Source: an uncultured Candidatus Binatia bacterium (GTDB taxonomy: Bacteria; Desulfobacterota; Binatia; UBA9968; JAJDTQ01). From it: 64,000 bases of DNA. Position 1 is the first letter of the stretch, and each line of letters begins with the position of its first letter. Both the position numbers and the translations under genes were made by a program. The notes below the pieces were generated by a model. It made no database searches. It saw only the letters and a program-made list of their open reading frames with translations, and was not told the DNA's origin. The DNA is taken from positions 1-64,000 of the forward strand of contig CATQHV010000001.1 in NCBI GenBank assembly GCA_958295985.1, written 5' to 3'. Positions 1 to 15,000 of this stretch are shown one piece after another.

Positions 1-2
1 CG

Positions 3-3000
3 CTGGCAAGATTCGTCACCAACCTCGGTTGGCACTGGCAAGCTAGTAATCCTACAACCGCCTACACCGGGATGGACTTTGTTCCTTCACCCCAAACCGG
101 ACAAGGCGGACATCTGTACACGGCAGACCCCACCAGGAGCCGTGTATGGATCTATCACCAGGGTAGTGGATTGAACTTCGCCGGCGGCATTACTGTGCAC
201 GGCGCCCCGCGTGACGTGGCCGTCGACCCCGTCCTGGGTATGGTATACGTGGCCCAAACCGGCAACAACAGCGTCGCAGTTTACAGGACCGACAGGACCC
301 TTGCCGGCTACATCCCCCAGCTTAACGCCCCGCGCGGCGTGGCCGTCGACGAAACCACCGGCCGCATATACGTGGCCGACACCGGCAACGACCGCATCGC
401 CGTATTCAACTCCACACTGCACAGCATCACCAACATCACCGGATTCAGCGCCCCCCGGGGCGTGGATGTGGACATCTCCTCCGGACACCTGTACGTGGCC
501 GACACCGGCAACGATCGCGTCCTGGTATTCAACACCGTGTCGTCGTTTGTCGTGGAGGATCCGGCCGACGGCCGCACGCTCGCCGTAACGGTACCGGCCG
601 ACGGCGTGAACGACACGGCGGGAAACGCAAACGAGGACTCCAACAGGATCGACGTCGTCATAGACCGCAAGGCCCCCTCGGCCAACATCACCTCCGTACA
701 GGCGGGCCCGACATACCCTGCCACCGTCAACCTCCGGGTGGACTGGGACGAGCCGGTCACCGGGTTCGGGGCGGCCGACATCACCGTATCCGGGACGGCC
801 TCCCACGGCGGCATAACCAACTTTGAGGGCGGCGGCTCCGCCTACACCTTCGACGTGTCCCCTGTATCGGACGGGACCGTCCTTGTCGACATCGCGGCGG
901 GGATGGCGCATGATCTGGCCGGCAACCCCAGTGCGGCGGCGCCCCGGTTCTCGATGGCCTACGACGGATCCCCCGTCCCGACAATCACCTCCTTGCAGGC
1001 CGACCCGACCAACTCCGCCACCATCAACCTCCGGGTGGACTGGGACGATCCGGTCACCGGGTTTGAAAAGGACGACATCGTGATATCGGGCAACGCCTCC
1101 CACGGCGGCATAACCCACCTTGATGGCGCCGCAGCCGCCTACACCTTTGACATATCCCCGGTATCGGAGGGGATCATATGGGCCGACATCGCGGCCGGTG
1201 CGGCACGGGACGGGGCGGGCAACTTTAACACCAAAGCCGACCGCTTCTCGATCGTCTATGACACCATGCATCTTGCCACCGCCATCACCGCGGTACAGTC
1301 CAGTCCGACCAACGCCACCACCATCAACTTCCGGGTGAACTTTGGCGGCAACGTCACCGGGTTTGAAAAGGACGACATCGTGATATCGGGCAACGCCTCC
1401 CACGGCGGCATAACCGCCTTTGCGGGCAACGGCTCGGCCTACACCTTTGACGTGTCACCCACGTCGAACGGGACCATACTGGTCGACATCGCGGCGGGGG
1501 TGGTGCAGGATGCGGCCGGCAACCGCAACGAGATGGCGGACCGCTTTTCAATCCTGTACGACGGCACGCCCCCCACGCCCGCCATCACATCCGTACAGCC
1601 GGCCCGGACCAACGCCACCACCATCAACTTCAAGGTAAGCTGGGGCGAGCCGGTCCTCGGGTTTGAAAAGGACGACATCGTGATATCGGGCAACGCCTCC
1701 CACGGCGGCATAGCCAACCTTGCAAGCATCGACGGCGGCGCCAACCACACATTCGACGTGTCCCCGGTATCTGACGGGATCATACGGGTGGACATCGCGG
1801 CCGGCGCGGCCCGGGACGGGGCGGGCAACACCGGCAACGCCGCGCCACAGTTCTCGATCACATACGACGGCACGCCCCCCACGCCCGCCATCACATCCGT
1901 ACAGCCGGCCCGGACCAACGCCACCACCATCAACTTCAAGGTAAGCTGGGGCGAGCCGGTCCTCGAGTTTGAAAGGGACGACATCACGGCGTCCGGGACG
2001 GCCTCCCACGGCGGCGTGACCAACTTTGCGGGCGACGCCGCCGCTTACACATTCGACGTGTCCCCCGTATCTGACGGGATCATACGGGTGGACATCGCGG
2101 CCGGCGCGGCCCGGGACGGGGCGGGCAACACCGGCAACGCCGCGCCACAGTTCCTGATCGTCCATGACGGCACGCGGCCGGCCCCGACAATCTCCACCGT
2201 ACAGTCCGGTTATACCCGCCTGCCCGCCCTGTCCTTCAACATGACGTTCGACGGGACCATAAATGCGACATCCCTTGACACGTCGGACATCAACGCCACC
2301 TCGGGGATGGTACAAAACCTGCGCCCGGCCCTGTTGCATAACGGAACCTTCGGCGACGAAGGCACAAACGACGGCCAGTTTAAAAATCCGTCCGGCGTGT
2401 CAACGGACACTGCGGGCAACATATACGTGGCCGACACGGGCAACAACCGCATCCAGGTGTTCGACCCTGCCACGAGGCAGTACGCCTACGACATCACCGG
2501 CCGGTTCAACTCCCCGCACGACGTGACGGTCGACGGCACCACCGGCGACATATACGTGGCCGACTCGGGCAACAGACGCGTCGCCGTATTCGACTCCGGC
2601 CTGCAATTCGTAACCAACATCACCGGCCCGTTCAACTCGCCCAGGGGCGTGGCCGTCGACGGCGCCACCGGAACCGTATACGTGGCCGACTTTGGCAACC
2701 ACCACGTCTACGTATTCAACTCCACGGGACACCACATCGACACGATCGACGGGCTTGTCCACCCGCTCGACGTGACGGTCGACGAGACCACCGGCGACAT
2801 ATACGTGGCCGACACGAACGCCCACCTCATCCGGGTATACGACTCCGAGAGGACCCCGCTCTTTGAGATCACCAGCCGGGTCCGGCAGGGGTACGGCGTG
2901 GCAGTCGACGACTCCACCGGCAACATATACGTGTCGGACCGGCAGAACGGCCGCGTCCGGGTGTTCGACTCCGCAGGGGGCCAAATCGCCGTCACCTCCG

Positions 3001-6000
3001 AACGGTTCGCCGGCCCGTACGGCGTGGCATTAGACGGTTTTTCGGGCACCCTGTACGTGATCGAAGAGAACAACAACCGCGTCCATGCCTTTGATATTGG
3101 ATATACCTTTGACGTGGCGGATGCGGCCGACGGGCGGACGCTCGCCGTATACCTGCCGGAGGGCCGCGTGCGGGATCAGGCCGGGAACGCGGGTGTGGAA
3201 TCCAACACGGTGCGCATCGACATAGACCGGTCCTCCGTGATACCGCGCGTGTCCTCCGCACAGCCGGATCCGACCAACGCCGCCACCATCCACTTCCGGG
3301 TCGATTTCGGCAGGCCAGTCACGGGGTTCGGGGCGGGGAACATCACCGTATCGGGAAATGCCACCCACGGGGGGGTGGCCGAGTTCGAAGGCGGCGGCGC
3401 CGTCTATACCTTCGAGATCTCGCCGGTATCGGACGGCACCATACACGTGGACATCGCCGCCGGCGCGGCCGTGGATGTGGCGGGCAACCCCAGCGGGGAG
3501 GCGGCCCGGTTCTCGCGTACATACGACGGCACCCGCCCGGTACCGGTCATCACGTCCGTACAGCCGAACCCGACCAACGCCACCACCGTCAACCTCCGCG
3601 TGGACTGGGGGGAGCCGGTCCGCGGGTTTACCGCGGACAACGTCACGATATCGGGGACCGCCGAGCACGGGGGCATAGCCGCCTTTTCGGGCGGCGACGG
3701 CTCCGCCGTGTACGCCTTTGACATCGTACCGGCATCGGACGGGATCATACGGGTGGGCATACCCGCAAACGTCACCCGGGACAGGGTCGGCAACGCCGGT
3801 GCCGCCTCCGTCCCGTTCTATATGGTCTACGACGGCACGCCCCCGGTTCCGGAGGTCGTCCCAGCGCGGGCGGGCCCCACCGGCCTGCTAGTAGTGCCGT
3901 TCAACATGACATTCAGCGAGGCCGTCAACGCCACGACACTCGATATCTCGGACATCGACGCCACCTCGGGAACCGTCCGGGATCTGGTACCTGTGTGGCA
4001 CCACAACCACACATTCGGCGGCCTGGGTACGGCGGACGACCAGTTCGACAGCCCGTACGGCGTGACGGTACACCCCGTCACCGGCGCGATATACGTGGCC
4101 GACTCGGCCAACAGCCGCGTAAAAATCTTTGATCCCGACGGGACGTACACCGGCGAGATCACGGGCGGCCTTGCGAACCCGTTCAACCGCCCGTCCACCG
4201 TGGCCATAGACGCCTCCACCGGCACGACATACGTGGCATCCTGGTTCGCCAACATCATACGGGTGTTCGACTCCTCCGGGAATCACACCGGCGACATCGG
4301 CGGCGACACCGACGACCCGTTCAGCAACCCGTTCGGCGTGGCAGTCGACTCCACCACCGGCATGATATACGTGGCCGACACCTTCAAGAACCGCGTCGCC
4401 GTGTTCGATGCGGATCTGCGCCGGATAGCCTACCTGTCCGGCTCGTTCAATACTCCCTCCGGTATCGCCGTCGACGCCTACACCGGCCGCGTATACGTGG
4501 CCGACGGCAACGACCGCATCGCCGTGTTCGGCCCCGACCGGACGCCGCTGGACGACATCGACGACCGGCTCGACAACCCGACCGACGTGGCCGTAGACGA
4601 CTTTGGAACCGTATACGTGGCCGACCGCCACAACGGCCGCATCGCCGTGTTCGATCCCGCCGGGAACCTCATCGCCAACATCACCGGCGGGTTCACCACC
4701 CCGTACGGCGTGGATACGGACGGCTCCGGACGGGTATACGTGGCCGACGCCGGCACCCACTCCATCCACGTCTTTGATGCGGCATACGCCTTTAACGTGA
4801 CGGGGGCCGACGACGGGAGGATCCTCAACGTGACCCTGCCCGCCGGCGGCGTGCGGGATGCTGCCGGCAACCCCAACGCCGGATCCAACACGGCCCGCAT
4901 CGAGATCGACAGGACCGCTTTGGCCCCGACAATCACATCCGAGCGGTCCGGCTTTACCAACGCCTCGACCATAAGCTTTGCCGTCGCCTGGCGCTCCCCC
5001 GTCTCAGGATTCGGCGGGGATGACATCGTACTGTCCGGCGCGGCCGCGCCGGCGGCCGTGATCAACTTTGCGGGCGCCGGCTCCGCATACGCGTTCGATG
5101 TCGTGCCTGTGGCCGACGGGGAGCTGCACGTCGATATAGCCGAGGGGGCGGCCCGTGACATGGAGGGCCGCACCAGCGCGGCCGCCGCCCGGTTCTCCAT
5201 AGTGTACGACTCCACGCCGCCCGTCCCGGCCGTCTCTGCCGTACAGGGAAGCCCGACCAACGCCACCACCGTCGACTTCGGGGTGGACTGGGGCGAGCCG
5301 GTCCGCGGGTTCGGCGCGGCCGGTATCGTGCTTGGCGGCAACGCCACGCTGGACGGGGCGGTAAGGAACTTTGCGGGCGGCGACGGCAACAGCACATACG
5401 CGTTCGAGGTCACCCCCTCCGGGGACGGCACCATCGCCGTCGGGATCGCCGCCGGCGCGGCGGCGGACAGGGCCGGCAACCCCGGCGCGGCATCCGCCCG
5501 CCCGTTCTCCGTGGTGTATGACGGCACCCCGCCGGTACCGGAGTTCACCGCCGACCTGCCGCCCGGCCCCACGCGCCTGCACACGGTACCATTCAACCTG
5601 ACATTCGGCGAGCGCATCAACGCCACCACACTGGACACACGGGATATCGAGGTGACCTCCGGCACGGTGCAGAACCTGCGCGCGGCGCTGTACCCGGGCG
5701 GCGCCTTCGGCGGCGGCGGCGTCCTTGCCAGTCCGGAGGGCGTGGCCGTCGACGGCGCCACCGGCCGCGTGTACGTGGCCGACACCGGCGGAGACCACGT
5801 CCTGGTGTTCAACCGTACCGGACACAACGTCACCGCCATCCCGGGCCCCTTCCGCGAACCCGTCGGCGTGGCCGTCGACGGCGCCACCGGCACGCTGTAC
5901 GTGGTGGACACCCTCGGCCGCCGGATCGCCGTGTACGACCCTGCCGGGGTGCACACCGGCGACCTGGCCGGCACGACATTCGGCTTCCCGGCGGACGTGG

Positions 6001-9000
6001 CCGTCAACGGCACCGGCCACGTGCTCGTGGCCGACGGCGCCCGCGTCGCCGTGTACGACCGCGATCTGGCGTACACGGGGGACCTCCGGTCGGGATTCAC
6101 GTATGCGAGCGGCGTGGCCTTTGATCCCGCCACCGGCAGGACGTACGTCTCCGATTCGATATCGGACCACGTCAGGGTGCTGGACCCCGCCGGACGGGAC
6201 GCCGGCACCACCATCGGCGGGTTTGACACCCCCACCGGCGTGGCCGTCGACTCCCAGGGCAACCTGTACGTGGCCGACCAGAACAACGACCGCATCGCCG
6301 TGTTCAACGGTACGGGACACCCGCTGCCGGACCTCCCCGGGACCTTTGACGGCCCGCGGGGGGTGGCCGCCGACCCGGTCACCGGCCGGATATACGTGGT
6401 GGACCGCTCCGGTACGCGCGGCCACGTCCTTGACCATACGGCATACGCCTTCGAGGTGGCAAACGCCACGGCCGGCGCCGTCCTGGGGGTGGGGCTGCCG
6501 GCCGGCGGCGTGCGGGATATCGCGGGCAACCCCAGCGTGACCTCCGGCCGGACGGGCATCACCGTAGACCGGTTCCCTCCCGCCGTCTCCTCGGCGGCCG
6601 TCACCGGCCCCCTCAACGTGACGGTATGGTATACGGAGCCCGTGAACGCCACGTCGGCCGCATACGGCCGGCTGGTCGTGGACGGCATCCCCAGGACCCT
6701 GGATGCGGATCGGCCGCCTGCGGGCAACGGCACCGCCGTGCATGTCATCACGTTCACGGGGACGCCGGCGCCGCGGACCGCCGGCGGCACCCTCACGATG
6801 GACCTGACTGCCATCGCCGATACGGCCGGCAATGCAGCGGGTACGCGGACGGACGTCCTGCAGGAGCTGGTGCCGGGCCAGGCGCCGGTCGTCACGGCGG
6901 CGGCCGTCACCGGCCCGCGCCAGATAACGTTATCGTATACGGTACCGGTGAACGCCACCGGGACCGCATACGGCGTGCCCGTGATCGACGGTACGGCCCG
7001 CGCGTATGCGGCCGATCCGCTGGGGGGCAACGGCACCGCCGTACACACGCTGGCGCTTGACGGCGGCTCCGCGGTCGGGACGACGGACGCCACCGGCACC
7101 CTGCCGGTGGACTCGACGGCCGTCACGGACGTGTACGACATCACCATGGGCACCTCGACGTCCCTCCGGATACCGCTGTCCGACGGGCAGGCGCCGGCCG
7201 TCGACTCTGCCGTGATCACCGCGCCCAACCGGTTCACCGTACGGTATACCGAGCCCGTGTACGCCTACGGCGCCTCCGCATACGGCGAGCTGTCCGTGGA
7301 CGGCCTCCCGCGCAGCTATGCGTCCCCGGATCCGCTTGCCGGTAATGGCACCGCCGTCCACCTTGTCGAGTTCACGGGTGCGCCGGCACCGCGGGCGGCC
7401 GGCGGCACAGTCCTGCTGAACCTGACCCTGCTGGAGGATGCGGCCGGCAACGCCGTGGGTGCGGAACCCGCATTCCCGCAGGCGCTCTCGGGCGGCGGCC
7501 AGATGGGGGTGCTGCTGGCCACGGAGACGCCCCTGCACACCGCCCTTGATACCATCCCCTTCACCATGGGGTTCGGCAGGTCCATAAACGCCACCACACT
7601 GGACGCCTCCGACATCAACGCCACCTCGGGTACGGTGCGGAACCTGGAGCGCGTCTTTTCGGCCAACGGAAGCCTTGGCGCGGCGCAGCTGGCCGACTAT
7701 CCGTACGGCGTGGCCGTCAACGGCACCGGCCACGTGTACGTGGCGGACCGCAGCAACCACCGCATCGCCGTGTTTGGCCCCGACGGCGCCTACACGGGCC
7801 AGATCACCGGCCTCCGGTATCCCAGGGACGTGTCCATACACGGCGTCACCGGGGACGTCTACGTGGCCGACACCGGCAGCGGCCTGGTCCGGATCTTCAA
7901 CGGTACCGGGCACCCGCTCGGCGAGCTCGCAGGCAGGTTCAACGGCCCGGAGGGGCTGGCCGTCGACGGGGCGGCCGGCCGGGTATACGTGGCCGATACG
8001 GCCAACCTCCGCGTTCGAGTATTCGATACCGCGACACGGCAGGAGATCGCCGACCTGCCGGGCACGTTTGTCTTCCCGATAGGCGTGGCCGCCGATCCGC
8101 TGTCGGGAACCGTCTACGTGGTGGATGCGCAGGCCAACATGATCAGGGTCTTCAACTCGACCCTGGATCACATACACGACATCGCCGGCATGTTCGCCCT
8201 CCAGTCAGGCGTGGCCGTGGACCCCTCGTCGGGCACCCTGTATGCCGCCGAGACCGACAACGGCGTCATCGCGGTGTTCAACGGCACCTGGGACCGCGTC
8301 GCGCAGATCGACCCGCCGGGACGGCCCATCCGCATAACAGTCGATCCCTCGGCCGGAACCGTATACGTGGTCAACGATGTCGACCGCCCCGTCCGCGTGT
8401 ATGATCCCGGGTACGCCTTCGAGGTGGCCGGCGTGGAGGCCGATGAGGTGCTGGCTGTGAACATACCGCAGGGCGCCGTCCTGGATCCGGCCGGCAACGA
8501 GAACGCCGCATCCGGGACGGTGCGCATCAACATCGACCGCACGCCCCCCGTCCCGGTCGTCGGCTCGGCACATCCTGATCCGACCAACGCCACCGCCATC
8601 GGGTTCACGGTACACTTTGACATGGGGGTGCGCGGGTTCGGGGCGGACGACATCATACTGGGCGGCACCGCCGCACTTGACGGGGGGGTGAAGAACTTTG
8701 CGCGGGTAGGCGCCGACAACGGCAACGGCAACGGCAACGGCGCCGCCGCCAACTATACGTTCGAGGTCTCGCCTGTGGCGGACGGGACGGTCCTGGTGGG
8801 CGTCCCGGCGGGCGCCGCGCGGGATCTGGCAGGCAACCCCAGTGCCGCATCCGCCAGGTTCTCCGTGGTATACGACGGCACGCCGCCGCACCCCGTGGCG
8901 GCCCACACCGTCGACGAGGAGGCGCCCGCCGCCGTCAATAACCGCTATTTCGTCACGCCGCTGACCCGGGAGGTGCGGTCCCACGGGGGCGTGTGGTATA

Positions 9001-12000
9001 CCAACCTGGAGTCCGTCCCGATGGGTATAGTGTACCGCGGCGGGGCGGTCAACGCCTCGACCGTCGAGATATCGGACGTCAACGCCACGCTGGGCACGGT
9101 GTCCGACCCCCGGTGGCCGCTGCGGTACAACTCTACATTCGGCTCGGGCCCCGGCGCCCCCGGCGCCGCCGGCGGCCAGCTGAACCATCCGTACGACGTG
9201 GCGCTCGACGGTACCGCGGGTTACGCGTACGTGGCCGACACGGAGAACGACCGCATCGCGGTCTTGGAGGTTGCCACGGGACGCCATGTGGCCAACATCA
9301 CGGACGGACTCGACACCCCGTACGGCGTGGCAGTCGATCCCGCCACCGGAACCGTATACGTGGCCGACACGGAGAACGACCGGGTCCGGGTGTTCAACTA
9401 TACGGGGATGCGGGTCTCGTGGAGCTCGGCCACCGGTGTCGGCGGCGGCTCCCCCCCAACTCCACCCCCTGCCGATCCGGGCTCGGCCTGGCCCCGCATC
9501 GCCGACATCGGGGCGGACCGGCTCGACACCCCGTACGGCGTGGCCGTCGACGGCGCCACCGGAACCGTATACGTGGCCGACACGGGCAACGACCGCGTCG
9601 CGGTCTTCGACGGTGCGGGCCGCTACACGTCGGAGATTGCGGACGGGTTCGACTTTCCGGCCGGCGTGGAGGTGGACGGTGCGGCCGGCCGCATATACGT
9701 GGCCGACACGGGCAACGACCGCGTCGCGGTGTTTAACAGAACGGGGGACTTTATCACCAACGTCACCGACGGCAGGATCGACACGGCCACCGGCGTGGCC
9801 ATCGATCCCGCCACCGGGACCGTATACGTGGCCGACTTTGTCAACGAACGGATAGCCGTGTTCAACGGTACCGGACACAACACGGCCAACATCGTCCGCG
9901 CATTCAACACCCAGGCCTACGGGGAGGTGGTTCCAAGATTCGACCACTCGTTCAGCACCCCGGCCGGCGTGGGGGTGGACCCGGTCACGGGCGCGCTGTA
10001 CGTGGCCGACACCTTCGACCACGAGGTGCACCGGTTCGACGTGTCGTACGCGTTTGACGTGGGCGGGCTGGATCACGGGGACCGGTTTACGGTGGGCATG
10101 CCGGCAGGTGCCGTGCGCGATGCGGCCGGCAACCCCAACGAGGGGTCCGACAGGGCGGCCGTCGTCATAGACAGGATGCCCCCGGTACCCGTCATCAACT
10201 CCACGCAGCCCGACCCCACCAACTCGACCGTTCTGGACTTTACGGTCGCCTGGGGCGAGAACGTCACCGGGTTCGGGCCCGGCGACGTCCGGGTGTCGGG
10301 GGCGCGCCTCTCCGCGGGCGACATCGCCAACTTTACGGGGGCGGGCGCCAACTATACATTCGAGGTCCGGCCGGCCGCCGACGGGACGGTACGCGTGGAG
10401 ATACCGGCCGGTTCCGCGCACGACCTGGCCGGCAACGCCGGGCCGGGGGCCGTCCCGTTCGAGATCGTATACGACACCGGGCCTCCGGTACCGGTGATCA
10501 CGGCGGTGCAGCGGAGCCCCACCAACTCGACGGTCATCAACCTGCGGGTGGAATGGGGCGAGAACGTCACCGGGTTCGGGGCCGGCGACGTCCGGGTGTC
10601 GGGGGCCACGGTATACGGCGGCGGGGCGGTCAACCTGGGCGGACTGGACGGGTACGCCAACTATACCTTCGAGGTCCGGCCGGCCGACGACGGGAAGATA
10701 CGCATAGAGATACCGGCCGGTTCCGCACACGACCTGGCCGACAACCCCGGTGCCGCGGGGGTTCCGCTGGAGATCGTGTACGATTCCATGGGGCCGGTCC
10801 CGGAGGTCACGGCCGTGCAGTCCAGCCCCACATACGCGGACACGGTCAACATCAGGGTGGACTGGAGGGAGCCCGTCGAGGGGTTTGACACGGACGACAT
10901 CGTCGTGTCGGGGACGGCCCCGCACGGCGGTGTCACCAACTTTGCGGGGGCGGGCGCCAGCTATACGTTCGACATCTCGCCCACGGGGGACGGAAGCCTG
11001 CTGGTGGACATCCGCCCCGGCGCCGTACCGGATCCGGCGGGCAACCCCAGCGTGCCGGGCGACCGGCTCGTCATGGTGTACACCGGCTCGTCCCCCATCC
11101 CCAGGATCGCGGCTACCGTGGGCGACCCCACCCGCCTGCAGACCGTACCGTTCACCGTCACGTTCAGCGAGCACGTGGATGCGTCCACGTTCGATACATC
11201 GGATATCACGGTATCCTCGGGGACCGTCCGGAACCTGGAGCCCGCCGTACTGCACACGGATCTGGGCAACGGCACCGCCGGCGCCGGCACGGGCCGGCTG
11301 GACCGCCCCTCGGGGGTGGCCGTCGACACCGCCTCCGGAACCGTATACGTGGCCGATACGGGCAACGACCGCGTCACCGTGTTCAACACGGCCCGGCACC
11401 ATACCGCCAACATCACGGCCGGGTTCGACAACCCCGCCGGGGTGGCCGTCGACGGCGCCGGCCGCCTCTACGTGGCCGACACCGGCAGCGACCGCGTCGC
11501 CGTGATGGACGGTACCACCGGCCGCCCGGCAGGCATCGGCGAGATCACCGGCTGGCTGGACCGCCCCTCGGGGGTGGCAGTCCACATCCGGTCGGACACC
11601 GTATACGTGGCCGACCCGTTCAACGACCGGATCGCCGTGTTCGACGGTACCACCGGCCGCAACACGGCCAACATCACCGAAGGGTTGAGCGGTCCCTCGG
11701 GGGTGGCCGTCCACGACGCGTCCGGTACCGTATACGTGGCCGACACATTCAACGACCGGGTCGCCGTATACGACTCGGCTCTGGAGCCGCTCCAGGACCT
11801 GCCCGGTACATTCAAGCGTCCCGCCGGCGTGGCCGTCGACGACCGCTCCGGTGCGGTGTACGTGGCAGATACGGCCGCCGTAGCCGGCGCCGCCGGCACC
11901 GGCCGCATCGCCGTATACGATACCACGGGCCGCCACACGCACAACATCACCACCGGCGGCTTTGCAAACCCGGCCGGCGTGGCCGTCGATTCCCTGTCGG

Positions 12001-15000
12001 GCACCGTATACGTGGCCGAGCGGGGCGGCCACCGCGTCCTGGTGCTGGATCCGGCATACGGCTTTGATGTGGCGGATCCTGTGAACGGGCGGGTCCTGCA
12101 TGTGGAACTGCCGACCGGCCGCGTGTTCGACCCCGACGGCAACGCCAACACGGGGGCCGACACGTCCATCACCGTGGACAGGACCGGCCCGATACCCACG
12201 ATCCAGGCCGTGCCCTCCCGATCCGATGTGCCAAAGATGGTCTTCCGTGTGGACTGGAACGAGCCTGTCACCGGGTTCAACACCAGCAGCATCATCCTGT
12301 CGGGGCCCCCCACCGTCGGCGGAGGCGGACCCGCCGCCTTTTCGGGTGCCGGCGACACATACACATTCGAGCTCCTGCCCTCCGCGGACGGGACGGTCCT
12401 GGTGGAGATACCGGCGGGGGCGGCACGGGACGCGGCCGGCAACCCCGGTGTGGAGGCGGCCCCCCTCTCCGCGGTATACGGGACGGTCCCGCTGACGGCC
12501 GCCCTCTCCTCTCCTGACGCCCCGGGCCCCGTCAACCTGCATACCGTACGGTTCGGCATGGGCTTCAACAAGGGCGTGAACGCCTCCACCATGAACGCAT
12601 CGGACATCGGCGTCACGTCCGGTACCGTCCACGACCTGAAACCGGTGCTGCGGTACCGCGAGACGTTCGGCGGCCCCGGCAACGGCACGGACCGGTTCGA
12701 CAGTCCGCGCGGCATTGCCGTCAACGCCTCCTCGGGCATAACGTACGTGGCCGACTTTGGCAACAAGCGCGTCGCCGTCCTGGACTTTGACAGGAGCCAC
12801 ATCGCCGACCTCTTGGCCAATTTCACCACGCCGGAATACGTGGCGCTGGACCCGTCCACCGGCCGGATATACGTCACGGACTTTGGCGATCCGCGCGTCA
12901 CCGTATTCGACAGCCGTACGGGGGACCGCCTCGACGATCTCCCCGGGCCCTTCAACGGCCCCACGGGGGTGGCAGTCGATCCGGAGGCGGGCCGCATATA
13001 CGTGGCCGAGGTGCGGACCGGCACCGTCCTCGTATTCAATTCCGACGGGACCCGAGCCGGGAGCCTCCCGCGCACCCTCAGTTTCCCGCTCGGCGTGGCC
13101 GTCGACCCCGCCACCGGAACCGTGTACGTGAGCGAGAGCACCGACCAGGTCGCCATGTTCGACCGCCAGGGACGCTATACCGGCGCCATCTCCGGCGCCT
13201 TCGACCTGCCGATAGGGGTGGCCGCCGACCCGCTGTCGGGTACGGTACACGTGGCCGGCAGTCAGGACGACCGCGTCTCGGTGTTCAACGGCACCGGGGA
13301 TCTCGTCCACACCACCGGACATCTCCCGGCCCCGTACGGCGTGGCCACAGACCCCCCGCTGGGCACCGTATACGTGACGGACCGGATCGGCCACACGGTC
13401 ACCGTCTTTGACATATCATACGAGTTCGCCGTGTCCGGGGCCGCCGACGGGGAGGCCCTTGCGGTGAGCCTGCCGGCCGGCACCGTACTGGACGGGGACG
13501 GCGCCGACAACACGGACTCCAACACGGTATACGTCGACATAGACAGGACGGGGCCGGCACCCCCCCTCCTGACCCCGGAGGACGCCTCCCTGCTGCTGGA
13601 TCCTACCCGCTCGCCTGTGATAGGCTTCCGGGTGGACTGGGCCGAGAACGTCACCGGGTTTGCACCCGACGACATCCGCCTGTCCAACGGCACCGGGCAC
13701 GGCGGGGCGGCCAACCTCACGGCCGTACCGGGCGCCGGCACGGCCGCCCACACATTCGAGGTCCGGCCCCACCGCGACGGGCCCGTCCGTGTCCTGATCG
13801 GCCCCGGCGCCGCCACCGACATCGCCGGCAACAGCAACAACAACGCCTCGTCCCCGCTGTTCGTGATGTATGACGCGACGCCCCCCGTCCCCCGCCTCGC
13901 CCCCGGGCTACCGGGCCCCACCAACCTGCAGACCGTCCCGTTCCGCATGAGCTTTGGCGAGGCGGTGAACGGTTCCACCCTGGATACGTCGGACATCGCG
14001 GTCTCGTCGGGGACGGTACAGAACCTGCGCCTGATCCCGCGGTACAGCGGCACCTTTGACGGCGGCGGCCCGGGCCAGTTCGACCAGCCGTACGGCATGG
14101 CGGTGAACGGGACCGGCCACGTGTTCGTGGCGGACGAGGGCAACAACCGCGTACGGGTGTTCGATCCCGCACTGCACCACCTCACCGACATCGAAGACGG
14201 CTTTGACCTTCCGACCGACGTGGCCGTACACGGCGCCACCGGTACCGTATACGTGGCCGATTCGGGCGGCGACCGCATCGCCGTATTCAACCACACGCTG
14301 CACCACACCGCCGACATCGATGACTCGCTCGAATTTCCGACCAGCGTGGCCGTCAACGGTTCCGGCCACGTGTTCGTGGCAGACACGGGCGCCGGCCTGA
14401 TCCGGGTGTTCGATACGGCCGGACGCAACGTCACCGGTATCGGAGGGCTCGGATCCCCGTACGGCGTGGCCGTATCCCCGTCGGGCGGCATATACGTGAC
14501 TGACACGTACGACAATTCGCTCCGGGTGTTCGGTCCCGCGGGGGATCCCGCCGCCGCCCTGCCCCGCATCTTCGACAACCCGGTCGGCGTCGCCGTCGAC
14601 GGCTCCTCGGGAAACGTATACGTGGCGGATACGGAAAACGACCGCATCGCGGTGTACGACCCCGCGCTGAACCACATCGCCAACATCACCGGCTCCTTTG
14701 ACATCGTGCAGGGTATCGCCGTCGATCCCTCCACGGGCGCCCTGTACGCGGCCGACTGGGGCGCCGACAACATCCAGATCTTCGAGGCGGCGTACACCTT
14801 CGAGGTGGACGGCCCCGTCGCGGGGCGGAACCTGACCGCGCACGTGCCGGCGGGCGCCGTACTGGACAGGGCCGGAAACCCCAACGCGGGGTCCGCCCCA
14901 GCAGGGATCTTCATAGACCGGGACGGCCCCCTCCCGGTCCTCTCCACCGTACAGCCGGACCCGACCAACGCCACTACCGTGGTGGTGCTGGTAGAGTTCG

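Noticed and set aside
4478-7237. 919-aa minus-strand ORF
   Set aside because: Shadow ORF opposite NHL, Ig-like and SwmB-like coding sequence; low-complexity, no motif.
8205-13394. 1,729-aa minus-strand ORF
   Set aside because: Antisense shadow of giant gene 1 with the same reverse-NHL repeat pattern and no domain.
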